DNA from: Flavobacterium suncheonense GH29-5 = DSM 17707 | GTDB lineage: Bacteria; Bacteroidota; Bacteroidia; Flavobacteriales; Flavobacteriaceae | DNA: 64,000 bases | Direction: 5' to 3' | Assembly: GCF_000430025.1 (NCBI RefSeq) | Contig: NZ_AUCZ01000003.1 | Coordinates: 1 to 64,000 of the forward strand | Shown here: piece by piece, positions 51,112 through 60,362 of the stretch | How the letters are laid out: each line of letters begins with the position of its first letter | Position numbering within the stretch: the stretch's first letter is position 1 | Notes under the pieces: model-generated | Database searches by the model: none | Told to the model about the DNA's origin: nothing | Seen by the model: only the letters and a program-made list of their open reading frames with translations | Program-made: the position numbers and the translations under genes

Positions 51112-52002
51112 TTAACGGGTATAACCTTCCAGCGGAATCTGAATCGTGTACACTTTTCCCGGCTGCACTTCAAGTTTTTTATCACGCAACCAAGGGTTAT
51201 GTATTTTTAATATTTTATAATTAATTCCCTGATCAATAGCAAATTGCGCCAGATTGTCAATATTTGTCGACACCTCAACTTTTTTGGTCGGAATTACAGG
51301 ATACAGAACACTTTTCGGCATCATGTACCCGTATTTTTCCTGATTCTGCATGATTTCTTTCAGCGCCAGAATGCGGAAAACATAACGATAGGTTTCGTCG
51401 GTTAGCAGCATGTCGTAATAATCGTTTACTTTCTGCTCGTCTTTCATGCGCATGATACCGTTCAAGCCTCCGTTGTAGGAAGCGGCAGCCAGCGTCCAGG
51501 TTCCGGATTTTTCTTTGGCTTTCAATAGGTATTTACAGGCGTATTCCGTAGATTTTTCCAGATTGTAACGCTCGTCTACAATATCGTTTACTTCCATACC
51601 GAGTTCTTTGGCGGTTGCCGGCATAAACTGCCATACTCCTTTGGCTCCGGAGGGCGAAGTAGCGTTAATCAGTCCGCTTTCGATTACGGCTAAATATTTA
51701 AAATCGTCCGGCACGCCGTATTTTTTCAGAATCGGTTCGATTACCGGAAAAGCGCGGTTGGCTCTTTTAATTACCAGTTCGGTAGTGGCATGAAGGTTGG
51801 TGTTTACGGTTAATTCCCGATCAAAACGTTCGCTTACATCTGCCAGCTGCAACGGCACTTTTTCACCGCAGAAATCCATTTCCGACGGAAGGCTTGTATG
51901 GACGTAAGGATGCGTTTTTCTTAAACTGGTCGTCGCATAAATAAACAATCCGCTGACTACCGCAACGGTTGCAATTACTAAGATTCTCCTGATCACTTGC
52001 AT
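51112..52002 (-). CDS. Lytic transglycosylase (SLT domain)
   Basis: This 296-residue envelope protein has an N-terminal membrane anchor (about 5-24) and an SLT domain (about 85-230). The catalytic Glu108 lies in LAVIESGLINATSPSGAKG, and GVWQFMPAT and AAASYNGGLNG are present. The C-terminal part resembles a LysM module (LAQFAIDQGINYKILKIHNPW). It cleaves peptidoglycan glycan strands, forming 1,6-anhydro ends. It is adjacent to a TauE-family gene and a hydrolase, 15 nt from the latter. Confidence 0.92.
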   Translation of the reverse strand: MQVIRRILVIATVAVVSGLFIYATTSLRKTHPYVHTSLPSEMDFCGEKVPLQLADVSERFDRELTVNTNLHATTELVIKRANRAFPVIEPILKKYGVPDDFKYLAVIESGLINATSPSGAKGVWQFMPATAKELGMEVNDIVDERYNLEKSTEYACKYLLKAKEKSGTWTLAAASYNGGLNGIMRMKDEQKVNDYYDMLLTDETYRYVFRILALKEIMQNQEKYGYMMPKSVLYPVIPTKKVEVSTNIDNLAQFAIDQGINYKILKIHNPWLRDKKLEVQPGKVYTIQIPLEGYTR

Positions 52003-52017
52003 AGTTCTCTTTTTACG

Positions 52018-52674
52018 TTATTCGGCAATAATTCCCGGCAGGTTTTCATTCATCCATTTGTATTTAAACAGAATCATCGCATGGGTCCCGCCTTTCACCA
52101 CAATGCAGTTTTTAATGTTTTTAATCGGAAAGACATCGTCGGCATCGCCGTGAATGTGCACGATTTTTTCGTCTGCTTTTTTCCGGTTCCAGATCAGGAC
52201 GTGCTCAATCGCCCAATCGAGATATTTTTTATCGTTTACGGAAAGGTACATTTTGTACAATTCCAGTCTTTCTTTCACTTTTTCACCGATACCGTATTTC
52301 AGCAGGAATTCCACATTGGAAAACATCCGGGTTGGTATCAGTTTGTACGCTTTCGCGTTTTTGGCGAGCTTCATCAACATCGGAAATTCATCTCTGCATT
52401 TCACACTCGAAATGATAATGGTTTTCCGCACCGGAATAAGCTCAGCCATTTCCTGCACCAGAATCCCGCCAAACGAAACCCCTATTAAAACAGGATTTTC
52501 GTGTTTTATTTCAGCAGTCATGCGTTTGGCATAAACTTCCAGCGGTTCGTTTTTCTCCGGCAAGAACCATTCCAAAAAATGCATTTCAAAAGTATCTTCC
52601 GGCAATTGTATCCTTTCAAAAATTTTAGGACTCGCCGCAAGTCCCGGCATAAAATAAACGTGGATTTTACTCAT
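52018..52674 (-). CDS. Alpha/beta hydrolase
   Basis: The 218-residue product starts MSKIHVYFMPGLAASPKIFE and has the nucleophile elbow GVSFGG and a late HGDADDVFPIKNI segment that supplies the acid. The histidine is in VKGGTHAMIL. No signal peptide is seen. A longer frame from 52761 is rejected because it adds unrelated residues. Substrate unknown. Confidence 0.83.
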   Translation of the reverse strand: MSKIHVYFMPGLAASPKIFERIQLPEDTFEMHFLEWFLPEKNEPLEVYAKRMTAEIKHENPVLIGVSFGGILVQEMAELIPVRKTIIISSVKCRDEFPMLMKLAKNAKAYKLIPTRMFSNVEFLLKYGIGEKVKERLELYKMYLSVNDKKYLDWAIEHVLIWNRKKADEKIVHIHGDADDVFPIKNIKNCIVVKGGTHAMILFKYKWMNENLPGIIAE

Positions 52675-52818
52675 TACGAATGTTTTAACGCTGCTGTTTA
52701 ATGATTTTCGGTGATTTTTTCCGAAATTTGCATAAAAATAATCCAATAAAAAGGATTTCACAATGCGAATCCGTCTTATTTATCATTAATTTATTACATC
52801 ACGCCTAACTTCACTGTC

Positions 52819-53100
52819 ATGGAAATCAAAAACAATGAGTTATTGCGACAGTTTGAAAACCAAACCGACAAAGGTTTACTTACCGTTGAATACTCCATAC
52901 AGGAACGAAAATTATTCCTGACTAAACTGAATCACGCCGAAACACTCGAACAGGAAACCATCGACGAATTTCTGAAAAACATCATGGCAATAGCCGTGGA
53001 GAAAAAATTTAAAGTAGTTCCCACGCATGCAAAGATTACCAGTTTTTTCAGAAAAAATCCTTCTTACAAAGACTTACTGCCTCCGGGAATCAAAATTTAA
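52819..53100 (+). CDS. Small GNAT-like N-acetyltransferase-domain protein
   Basis: A 93-residue protein of the compact GNAT-like family (YidJ-type): MEIKNNELLRQFENQTDKGL, then KLNHAETLEQETIDEFLKNIM, then VVPTHAKITSFFRKNP. The classical long GNAT loop is reduced, so acetyltransferase activity is not assured. It is cytoplasmic and monocistronic with its own terminator. Confidence 0.78.
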   Translation: MEIKNNELLRQFENQTDKGLLTVEYSIQERKLFLTKLNHAETLEQETIDEFLKNIMAIAVEKKFKVVPTHAKITSFFRKNPSYKDLLPPGIKI

Positions 53101-53105
53101 AAAAG

Positions 53106-53137
53106 AAAAGTCGTCCCAAAACAGGACGACTTTTTTA
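53106..53137 (+). terminator. Terminator after the GNAT-like gene
   Basis: AAAAGTCGTCC-CAAAACA-GGACGACTTTT with T-run. Confidence 0.88.
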
Positions 53138-53166
53138 TTTTTCAAAAAATAGTGTATTTTTATTGC

Positions 53167-53508
53167 ATGACAGAAGAAGAATTCTACACCGATATCCTTC
53201 ATTTTTTCGAAGATATCGATAAATACTACGGCAGCAAAACGGAAATTACCGAAGGCATCTGCAACTCTTATGGCGATTTCAGTGCCGATTTGTCTACGTG
53301 GAATCTCTTCGAGTTCGATTTAATCCGTTCGGCCTACCGCAAAACCGGCGACCGTTTTATGATGGAAGGCGAAGGCATGTATTACGAAATTTCCGCCGGT
53401 TCCATCGTATCGTTCCACCAACCCGGAAGGAACAAATTTGAATTTATCGAAAAACTGGGTGAAAACGTGTACCGCATCACCAAACTGCGCTTCCACTACA
53501 AATACTAA
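53167..53508 (+). CDS. Small acidic protein of unknown function
   Basis: I do not recognise this 113-residue protein. It begins MTEEEFYTDILHFFEDIDKY, is soluble, acidic and aromatic-rich, with no cysteine pair or known motif beyond a Gly-rich MMEGEGMYYEIS stretch. An alternative ATG at 53152 is possible, but it sits in a TATTTTTA box that may be the -7 element. Its end overlaps the convergent mtaB by 4 nt. Confidence 0.7.
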   Translation: MTEEEFYTDILHFFEDIDKYYGSKTEITEGICNSYGDFSADLSTWNLFEFDLIRSAYRKTGDRFMMEGEGMYYEISAGSIVSFHQPGRNKFEFIEKLGENVYRITKLRFHYKY

Positions 53509-54833
53509 ACCGGAACGTTTACAAATTCCATGCGTACCGAACCGTCTTCGTCTATTTTGGTCAGGTTGATTTCGTGTAGCGTATTGACTAATTCCGGATT
53601 CCAGGGCGTTTTTACCTTTACGTAATTTTCGGTGAATCCGTGGATGTAGCCTTCTTTATTTTCGCTTTCAAATAAAACGGTTCGGTTGGTTCCGATTTGA
53701 CTTTCATAAAAAGCCCGGCGTTTTTTAACCGATAATCCACGCAACATTTTACTGCGTTTCGCACGCACATTACCCGGCACCACACCTTCCATTTCAGTAG
53801 CTTCGGTATTATCTCTTTCGGAATACGTAAAGACGTGCAGATAAGAAATATCTAGTTCGTTTAAGAAGTGATAGGTTTCCAGAAAATGTTCGTCCGTTTC
53901 ACCCGGAAAACCTACGATGACGTCTACACCGATACAGGCGTGCGGCATCACTTCGCGGATTTTGGCCACGCGGTCGGCATACAACTCGCGTAAGTAACGA
54001 CGTTTCATTTTTTTCAGAATGTCATTGCTTCCGGATTGCAGCGGAATATGGAAATGCGGCACAAAAGTCCGGCTTTGCGACACAAATTCGATGGTTTCGT
54101 TTTTCAGCAGATTCGGTTCGATGGACGAAATGCGCAAACGCTCGATGCCTTCCACTTTGTCAAGCGCCTGAACCAATTCGAAGAAAGTATGCTCGTGCTT
54201 TTTATTTCCGAACTCGCCTTTTCCGTAATCGCCGATGTTTACCCCGGTTAAGACGATTTCTTTGATGCCCTGCTGTGAAATTTCTCTGGCATTTTTCAAG
54301 ACGTTTTCCATCGTATCGCTTCGGGATATCCCGCGCGCCAACGGAATGGTGCAATACGTGCATTTGTAATCGCAGCCGTCCTGCACTTTCAAAAAAGCAC
54401 GGGTTCGGTCGCCTATGGAATAACTTCCTACATAAAAATCGGCTTCTTCAATTTCGCAGGAATGTACTTCTCCCATGTCGTTTTTAGACAAATCGTTGAT
54501 GTAATCGGTAATTTTGAATTTTTCGGTTGCACCTAAAACCAAATCCACTCCGTCCACATCGGCCAATTCTTCCGGTTTCAACTGCGCGTAACAGCCTACC
54601 GCCGCAACGAAAGCTTTATCGTTGAGCTTCATGGCTTTTCTGACAATCTGTTTGAATTGTTTGTCGGCGTTTTCGGTTACCGAGCAGGTATTGATCACAT
54701 AAATGTCGGCTACGTCTTCGAAATCGACACGGTCGAAACCTTCGTCCTGAAAGCTTCGCGCTATGGTTGATGTTTCGGAGAAATTCAACTTACAACCCAG
54801 CGTGTAAAAGGCAACTTTTTTTCTGTTTTCCAT
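53505..54833 (-). CDS. mtaB: tRNA (t6A37)-C2-methylthiotransferase
   Basis: MtaB is a radical-SAM enzyme that adds a methylthio group to t6A37 in tRNAs. The 442-residue product has the N-terminal UPF0004 domain with its first cluster cysteine (Cys14 in YTLGCKLNFSET), the radical-SAM motif GCDYKCTYCTIPLARG, and a C-terminal TRAM domain (about 375-442). The order and the CTIPLARG wording favour MtaB over MiaB. It appears monocistronic; no terminator is clear at its end. Confidence 0.93.
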   Translation of the reverse strand: MENRKKVAFYTLGCKLNFSETSTIARSFQDEGFDRVDFEDVADIYVINTCSVTENADKQFKQIVRKAMKLNDKAFVAAVGCYAQLKPEELADVDGVDLVLGATEKFKITDYINDLSKNDMGEVHSCEIEEADFYVGSYSIGDRTRAFLKVQDGCDYKCTYCTIPLARGISRSDTMENVLKNAREISQQGIKEIVLTGVNIGDYGKGEFGNKKHEHTFFELVQALDKVEGIERLRISSIEPNLLKNETIEFVSQSRTFVPHFHIPLQSGSNDILKKMKRRYLRELYADRVAKIREVMPHACIGVDVIVGFPGETDEHFLETYHFLNELDISYLHVFTYSERDNTEATEMEGVVPGNVRAKRSKMLRGLSVKKRRAFYESQIGTNRTVLFESENKEGYIHGFTENYVKVKTPWNPELVNTLHEINLTKIDEDGSVRMEFVNVPV

Positions 54834-55083
54834 AAATAAGCTTAATTGATGAAATCGTCGTCAAAAATTAAGGCTGCAAATTTAAGCACAATAATTTATT
54901 AAGTGAAATTATTAACTGATTATCGCTCAATATTTTACAGGTTTTTTCATTTTTCAGCATCAACCGGAAGTTAAACAAAAATCTTAAATATTGAAAATCA
55001 ACACTTTCACAATTTAACAGATTGCCCGCCCGGTTGATTTTTCGTAATTTTAACAGTCTTAAGCAACACTAAAATCCGTTCGT
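54834..55083. other. 250-bp gene-free spacer between divergent mtaB and PepSY-like genes
   Basis: The spacer is AT-rich. A TAATTTTA sequence lies about 35 nt before the ATG at 55084 and may be a weak -7 box. No repeat, RNA gene or riboswitch was seen. Confidence 0.4.
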
Positions 55084-55512
55084 ATGAAAACAGTATTTTC
55101 TTTAATGGTTTTTCTGCTTCTGCCGTTATTGAGTTGCGATGCACAAGGCCGTAAAATTGATCCGTCACAGCTTCCGGAAGGTGCGCATACTTTTCTGAAA
55201 GAACATTTTCCGAACAAGACGATTGTCCGCGCTACCAAAGATTGGGAACACGGTGAAAAAGGTTTTGAAGTCTGGTTAAACGACGGCACCGAAGTCGAAT
55301 TCTGGAAAGACGGCAGTTATCGCGAAGTGGACGGCCATGGCAAACCCATCCCGACAGCGTACATTCTTCCTTCAATTACGGAATATGTAAAAGCGAAATA
55401 TCCGAATGAAAAAATTACCCACATCGATTGGGGTCACAAAGACCTTGATGTAGACCTGACCAACAAAATCGACTTGGAATTCGACAAAAACGGAAATATT
55501 TTAAAAGATTAG
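55084..55512 (+). CDS. PepSY-like-domain lipoprotein
   Basis: The 142-residue product has a lipoprotein signal (PLLSC, Cys18). Two PepSY-like repeats follow: LPEGAHTFLKEHFPNKTI...GFEVWLNDGTEVEFWKDGSY, then ILPSITEYVKAKYPNEKI...VDLTNKIDLEFDKNGN. This matches the Bacteroidota PepSY_like family, of unknown function and located in the envelope. It ends 2 nt from the convergent aspA. Confidence 0.85.
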   Translation: MKTVFSLMVFLLLPLLSCDAQGRKIDPSQLPEGAHTFLKEHFPNKTIVRATKDWEHGEKGFEVWLNDGTEVEFWKDGSYREVDGHGKPIPTAYILPSITEYVKAKYPNEKITHIDWGHKDLDVDLTNKIDLEFDKNGNILKD

Positions 55513-55513
55513 C

Positions 55514-56908
55514 CTAATGTTTTTTCGGCGCCAGCATGTTTTCCGGATTCAAAATATCGTCCAGTTGCTCTTTGGATAAAATATTGTGTTCCAGCACTAA
55601 ATTGTAAACACTTTTACCGGTTTCCAATGCTTCTTTGGCAATTTTGGTGCTGTTTTTATAGCCGATATACGGATTCAGTGCCGTTACGATTCCGATGCTG
55701 TGCAGCACCATTTCACGACAGTGTTCTTCGTTGGCAGTAATACCGTCAATACATTTTTTGCGCAACGTATCCATCGCGTTCGACAACAACTGCATCGATT
55801 CCATAATGGCATACGTCAAAACGGGCTCCATCACATTGAGTTGCAATTGTCCTGCTTCGGCGGCCATTGTCACAGTTAAATCGTTCCCAATGACGCGAAA
55901 ACACACCTGATTCATCACCTCCGGAATAACCGGATTTACTTTTCCCGGCATAATGGACGAACCCGGCTGCATTGGCGGCAGATTGATTTCGTTCAGCCCA
56001 CAACGCGGTCCGGAAGACAACAAACGCAAATCGTTACAGATTTTGGACATTTTAATCGCCATACGCTTTAAAGCCGAAGAATAAATCACGTAAGCGCCGG
56101 TATCGGGTGTGGCCTCAATTAAATTCGGTGCGGAAAAAATGGCGAGTCCTGTAACGGTTGCCAAATTTTCAGCACACAATTTTGCATAGCCGGGAGCCGC
56201 ATTGATACCGGTTCCGATAGCCGTGGCGCCCATATTGGTTTCCAGCATCAGGTTGCTGTTTTGGGTTAACCGGTCTACTTCTTCATCTAAAGTAGCCGCA
56301 AACGCTTCAAATTCCTGACCAAGCGTCATCGGGACAGCGTCTTGCAATTGAGTTCTTCCCATTTTCAAAACGTGTTTGAACTCCTCGCCTTTTTTTCGGA
56401 AAGAAGCTATAAGGTCTTTCAAATGCGCAATAAGCTGCATGTTGGAATTCACGGCCGCAATGCGGATAGCCGTCGGATAGGCATCGTTGGTGGATTGCGA
56501 CAAATTCACGTGATCGTTCGGGGAACAGTATTGGTACTCGCCTTTCTGATAACCCATGAGTTCCAAAGCGCGATTCGCCAACACTTCGTTGATATTCATA
56601 TTGGTCGACGTTCCGGCACCGCCCTGAATCATATCCACGGGAAATTCCTGATCGAATTTTCCGGTGAGCACTTCTTTGGCCGCTTCCACGATGACGTTTT
56701 TCAGTTTTTCATCGAGCAGCCCTAACTGGAAGTTGGTTTCTGCCGCAGCCCATTTCACATAAGCCAGTCCTTTGATGAACTCAGGAAACTGGTACAATTT
56801 AACCCCGGATATTTTAAAATTATCGATGGCGCGCTGGGTCTGAATGCCGTAATACGCCTTGGCAGGAACCTGTAAATCCCCTAACAAATCGTTTTCTGTT
56901 CTGAACAT
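55514..56908 (-). CDS. aspA: Aspartate ammonia-lyase
   Basis: AspA reversibly splits aspartate into fumarate and ammonia. The 464-residue product has the fumarase/aspartase signature [11 protein letters not shown] and the [13 protein letters not shown] segment, and starts [20 protein letters not shown]. That start and length favour aspartase over class II fumarase. It stands alone on the minus strand. Confidence 0.93.
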   Translation of the reverse strand: MFRTENDLLGDLQVPAKAYYGIQTQRAIDNFKISGVKLYQFPEFIKGLAYVKWAAAETNFQLGLLDEKLKNVIVEAAKEVLTGKFDQEFPVDMIQGGAGTSTNMNINEVLANRALELMGYQKGEYQYCSPNDHVNLSQSTNDAYPTAIRIAAVNSNMQLIAHLKDLIASFRKKGEEFKHVLKMGRTQLQDAVPMTLGQEFEAFAATLDEEVDRLTQNSNLMLETNMGATAIGTGINAAPGYAKLCAENLATVTGLAIFSAPNLIEATPDTGAYVIYSSALKRMAIKMSKICNDLRLLSSGPRCGLNEINLPPMQPGSSIMPGKVNPVIPEVMNQVCFRVIGNDLTVTMAAEAGQLQLNVMEPVLTYAIMESMQLLSNAMDTLRKKCIDGITANEEHCREMVLHSIGIVTALNPYIGYKNSTKIAKEALETGKSVYNLVLEHNILSKEQLDDILNPENMLAPKKH

Positions 56909-56934
56909 AACTTTCGAAGTTTGAAGAATAAATT

Positions 56935-56972
56935 TACAAAAAAACCACGACTCCTTTCGGTAATCGTGGTGT
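56935..56972 (-). terminator. Terminator after the GlmU-family gene
   Basis: On the minus strand ACCACGA pairs with TCGTGGT around TTACCGAAAGGAG, followed by T-run. Confidence 0.82.
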
Positions 56973-56994
56973 TATAATTTGCATAAATTTCTGG

Positions 56995-58170
56995 TTATTC
57001 TTTTCGGTATTTCTTGGTTTCCTCAAAAACGTGTTCCAGAATTCGGGCGTCTTGTTCGGTAAATTCCACATGACGGCGATCCATTACGATTTTTGCCGTC
57101 TGAAATGCTTTGTTGGTCATATAAGTAGTAAAACCGGAGGCACCGCCCCAGGAGAAACTCGGCACGAAATTACGCGGAAAACCGCTTCCGAAAATATTCG
57201 CCGAAACCCCGACAACCGTTCCGGTATTGAACATCGTGTTGATGCCGCATTTGCTGTGATCGCCCATCATTAATCCGCAGAATTGCAATCCGGTGCGAGC
57301 AAATCCTTCGGTTTCATAGCTCCACAATTTTACTTCTTCGTAGTTGTTTTTCAGGTTGGAATTGTTACTGTCGGCACCTATGTTGCACCATTCGCCCAAA
57401 ACGGAATTCCCTAAAAACCCGTCGTGTCCTTTGTTCGAATAGCCGAAAAGCACCGAGTTATTGACTTCTCCTCCAATTCTACAGTGAGGACCAACTGTGG
57501 TTGCCCCGTATACTTTGGTTGCTAACTTCACCTGTGCTTCTTCACACAAAGCAAACGGCCCGCGAATTACGGAACCTTCCATGATTTCGGCATTTTTACC
57601 AATGTAAATGGGTCCGGTGGAAGCATTTAAAGTGACGAATTCCAGTTTCGCCCCTTCTTCAATAAAGATGTTTTCGGGAGCGATTACGTTTACGCTTTTC
57701 GGGATAGGTTGTGAAAAACGGCCTTCGGTAATCAAATCGAAATCTTCGCGCAAAGCCGCATCGTTTTTGGCAAAGATGTCCCAGGTATGCTGGATCTGGA
57801 TGCAGTCTTCGGTGTATTCAATGATTTCGTATTCATCAAAATTCACTTCTTCCTGATTTTCCCTGCTGTAAAAGGCAACTACTTCGTCATTATAAAAAAT
57901 CGCCTGATCGGCTTCCAGCGAGCGCACCATTTCCGAAAGAATTTCATTGGGCAAAAACGAGGCATTAATCATCACGTTTTCCTCCATTTCCACCATCGGA
58001 AATTTCTCCATCAGGTATTCTTCGGTTAATGTGGTGGTGGTATAGCCCAAATATTTTTCCCATTTTTCGCGGATGGTTAAAATTCCCACGCGGATGTCGG
58101 CTACCGGACGGGTAAAGGTGAACGGCAATAAGGCGTTGCGAACGGTTCCGTCAAAAAGTATGTAGTTCAT
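56995..58170 (-). CDS. GlmU-family sugar nucleotidyltransferase-like protein
   Basis: The 391-residue product has an N-terminal nucleotidyltransferase-like region (1-150) and a left-handed beta-helix of hexapeptide repeats (about 175-340, e.g. IYIGKNAEIMEGSVIRG and CRIGGEVNNSVLFG). Bacteroidota genomes commonly carry this gene beside a true GlmU. The pyrophosphorylase signature LAAGxGTRM is not present; it starts MNYILFDGTVRNALLPFTFT, so the N-terminal activity is doubtful. Substrate unknown. Confidence 0.85.
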   Translation of the reverse strand: MNYILFDGTVRNALLPFTFTRPVADIRVGILTIREKWEKYLGYTTTTLTEEYLMEKFPMVEMEENVMINASFLPNEILSEMVRSLEADQAIFYNDEVVAFYSRENQEEVNFDEYEIIEYTEDCIQIQHTWDIFAKNDAALREDFDLITEGRFSQPIPKSVNVIAPENIFIEEGAKLEFVTLNASTGPIYIGKNAEIMEGSVIRGPFALCEEAQVKLATKVYGATTVGPHCRIGGEVNNSVLFGYSNKGHDGFLGNSVLGEWCNIGADSNNSNLKNNYEEVKLWSYETEGFARTGLQFCGLMMGDHSKCGINTMFNTGTVVGVSANIFGSGFPRNFVPSFSWGGASGFTTYMTNKAFQTAKIVMDRRHVEFTEQDARILEHVFEETKKYRKE

Positions 58171-58238
58171 AATTGTCTGTTTGTTTATTGGTTATCGGCA
58201 ACCGAAACCAAAGTTACAAAGTTTTCGTTCAGATAAAA

Positions 58239-58269
58239 TAAAAAAGCCTCCCAAATTTGAGAGGCTTTT
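58239..58269 (-). terminator. Terminator after rpmE2
   Basis: AAAAGCCTC/GAGGCTTTT around a palindromic CAAATTTG, followed by T-run on the minus strand. Confidence 0.85.
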
Positions 58270-58289
58270 CAGATATCGTAAAACAGTTA

Positions 58290-58541
58290 TTATTTGCTGA
58301 ATTTCGCGTATTTGTTTTTGAATTTATCAATACGTCCTGCAGTATCGATAAGTTTGGATTTACCTGTATAGAATGGGTGAGATGTTCTTGAAATCTCCAT
58401 TTTGTATACTGGGTACTCAACACCGTCAACAGTGATGGTTTCTTTAGTTTCTACTGTAGATTTAGTAATGAATACGTCGTCGTTTGACATATCTTTGAAG
58501 GCTACTAATCTGTAATTTTCCGGGTGAATTCCTTTTTTCAT
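58290..58541 (-). CDS. rpmE2: 50S ribosomal protein bL31, type B
   Basis: The 83-residue product starts [20 protein letters not shown] and has [20 protein letters not shown]. It lacks the CxxC zinc cysteines of type A bL31, so it is the zinc-independent type B form. It is monocistronic with its own promoter (TAAATTTG at 58647-58654 with TTG 18 nt upstream) and terminator. Confidence 0.96.
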   Translation of the reverse strand: MKKGIHPENYRLVAFKDMSNDDVFITKSTVETKETITVDGVEYPVYKMEISRTSHPFYTGKSKLIDTAGRIDKFKNKYAKFSK

Positions 58542-58646
58542 GGTAAATCTTTTTTATTAATGGTTACAACCGTTCTGATGCTTTTATTCGCTAAAAGGTA
58601 TAAACGCACTGTAACTTTTTGTTTATAATCTTTTTATTTCAGGCTG

Positions 58647-58675
58647 CAAATTTACAACTATATTTTTAATTTCAA
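58647..58675 (-). promoter_or_regulatory. Promoter of rpmE2
   Basis: On the minus strand TTG (58673-58675), 18 nt, then TAAATTTG (58647-58654). Confidence 0.6.
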
Positions 58676-58732
58676 ATAATTGTGTAACTTTTTTTAAATA
58701 GCCGCAACTAACCGGTGATAGATCATAATTGT

Positions 58733-58740
58733 TATATTTG
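58733..58740 (+). promoter_or_regulatory. -7 promoter box of the DUF4199 gene
   Basis: TATATTTG lies 23 nt before the ATG at 58764. It probably drives the run of genes to the right end of the window. Confidence 0.55.
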
Positions 58741-58763
58741 TAAATTAAATAATTCAAGTTTTT

Positions 58764-59306
58764 ATGGAAAACAGTACTACACCTGCCAAACATGCCTTAT
58801 CCTACGGGGTAACTTTCGGAGTTGTTTTGGTTTTAGAGTTTATGCTAATGTATGCTTTAAACATTGACACTAACGAAAATGCCTGGGCCGGTATTGTCAT
58901 GAACCTGCTTAATTATGTGGTTTTGCCGTTTGTTTTAATTTATACTGCAGCCAATAAATTCAAAAAAGAAATCAGCGAAGGTTTTTTATCGCTTTCACAA
59001 ACTCTGAAAATCGGTGTTTCCATTACGGTACTTGCAGCACTAATTTACGGTGTGTTTTACATTATTTTCGATTTGATTTTCCCGGAATTCAAAGAAGAAT
59101 TGTTTGAAAAAATTCAAGAAATTGCCGTAAAACAGAATCCTTCCACGACAGCCGAACAGTTAAAAATGTCGATGAAATTCGTAAAAATATTCATGAACCC
59201 ATACGTTGCTGTGCCTTTTACGATTGTAATGTATGCAGTTATCGGTTTGATTCACTCCTTAATTGTTGGGGTTATTCTTAAAAAAGACAAACCGGTTTTT
59301 GAATAA
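58764..59306 (+). CDS. DUF4199 membrane protein
   Basis: The 180-residue integral membrane protein has four predicted helices (about 12-30, 40-60, 75-100 and 145-170). Its AKHALSYGVTFGVVLVLEF start and C-terminal VGVILKKDKP are typical of DUF4199. Function is unknown. In this phylum the gene commonly precedes a DPM-type glycosyltransferase, as here, 67 nt downstream. Confidence 0.85.
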   Translation: MENSTTPAKHALSYGVTFGVVLVLEFMLMYALNIDTNENAWAGIVMNLLNYVVLPFVLIYTAANKFKKEISEGFLSLSQTLKIGVSITVLAALIYGVFYIIFDLIFPEFKEELFEKIQEIAVKQNPSTTAEQLKMSMKFVKIFMNPYVAVPFTIVMYAVIGLIHSLIVGVILKKDKPVFE

Positions 59307-59373
59307 CAGCCTATTATTTTCAGCCCTGCCGACCGCTTGACAGCAGGAAGATATTAAAATTTAAAACGTAAGG

Positions 59374-60330
59374 ATGAATTTATCCATCATAATTCCTTTA
59401 TTAAACGAACAGGAATCGTTACCCGAACTCCATGCCTGGATTGTAAAAGTCATGAAAGAAAACAACTTCTCTTATGAAGTACTTTTCATTGATGATGGTT
59501 CGACCGACAATTCCTGGAAAACTATCGAAGACCTTTCGGCGAAAGATGCCAACGTAAAAGGAATTCGTTTTTTACGCAATTACGGAAAATCACAGGCATT
59601 GCACGCGGGTTTTGCCAAAGCGCAAGGCGATGTGATTATCACGATGGATGCCGATTTACAGGATTCACCCGATGAAATTCCGGAACTTTTCAGCATGATT
59701 ACCAAAGACAATTACGATTTGGTGTCGGGCTGGAAGAAAAAGCGCTATGATTCGGTGGTAGCCAAAAACCTGCCATCGAAATTGTTTAACTGGGCGGCAC
59801 GGAAAACCTCCGGAGTAAAACTGAACGATTTCAACTGCGGCCTGAAAGCCTACAAAAACATCGTGGTAAAAAACGTAGAAGTGTCCGGCGAAATGCACCG
59901 CTACATTCCGGTTTTGGCCAAGAATGCCGGATTTGGAAACATTGGCGAAAAAGTCGTGATTCATCAGGCGCGGAAATACGGTTCGTCTAAATTTGGCATG
60001 AGCCGTTTTATCAACGGTTTTCTGGATTTGATTACGATTTGGTTTATCTCCAAATTCGGAAAACGTCCGATGCACCTGTTTGGCGCCTTAGGCGTGATTA
60101 TGTTCCTGATTGGTTTCTTATCGGCAGGCTACATCGGCATTATGAAATTATACAAAATATACAGCCACGAAACGGCTATACTGGTTACCAACAACCCTTG
60201 GTTTTACATTGCGCTAACTACAATGATCATCGGAACACAACTCTTTCTTGCCGGTTTTCTGGGAGAAATAATTTTACGAACGAAAAACAATGAAGAACGC
60301 TACAAAATTGCAAAGGAATTAAACCTGTAA
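59374..60330 (+). CDS. Family 2 glycosyltransferase (DPM1/GtrB-like)
   Basis: A 318-residue GT2 with nucleotide-binding FIDDGSTDNSW and the metal-binding DADLQDSPDEIPE, followed by two C-terminal membrane helices (about 232-255 and 270-295). This layout matches polyprenyl-phosphate glycosyltransferases that load a sugar onto undecaprenyl phosphate. It probably supplies lipid-linked sugar for LPS or exopolysaccharide. The adjacent phosphosugar mutase could provide its precursor. Confidence 0.9.
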   Translation: MNLSIIIPLLNEQESLPELHAWIVKVMKENNFSYEVLFIDDGSTDNSWKTIEDLSAKDANVKGIRFLRNYGKSQALHAGFAKAQGDVIITMDADLQDSPDEIPELFSMITKDNYDLVSGWKKKRYDSVVAKNLPSKLFNWAARKTSGVKLNDFNCGLKAYKNIVVKNVEVSGEMHRYIPVLAKNAGFGNIGEKVVIHQARKYGSSKFGMSRFINGFLDLITIWFISKFGKRPMHLFGALGVIMFLIGFLSAGYIGIMKLYKIYSHETAILVTNNPWFYIALTTMIIGTQLFLAGFLGEIILRTKNNEERYKIAKELNL

Positions 60331-60362
60331 TTTTGTAAATGACTTAAATTATCAGAAGAGCA

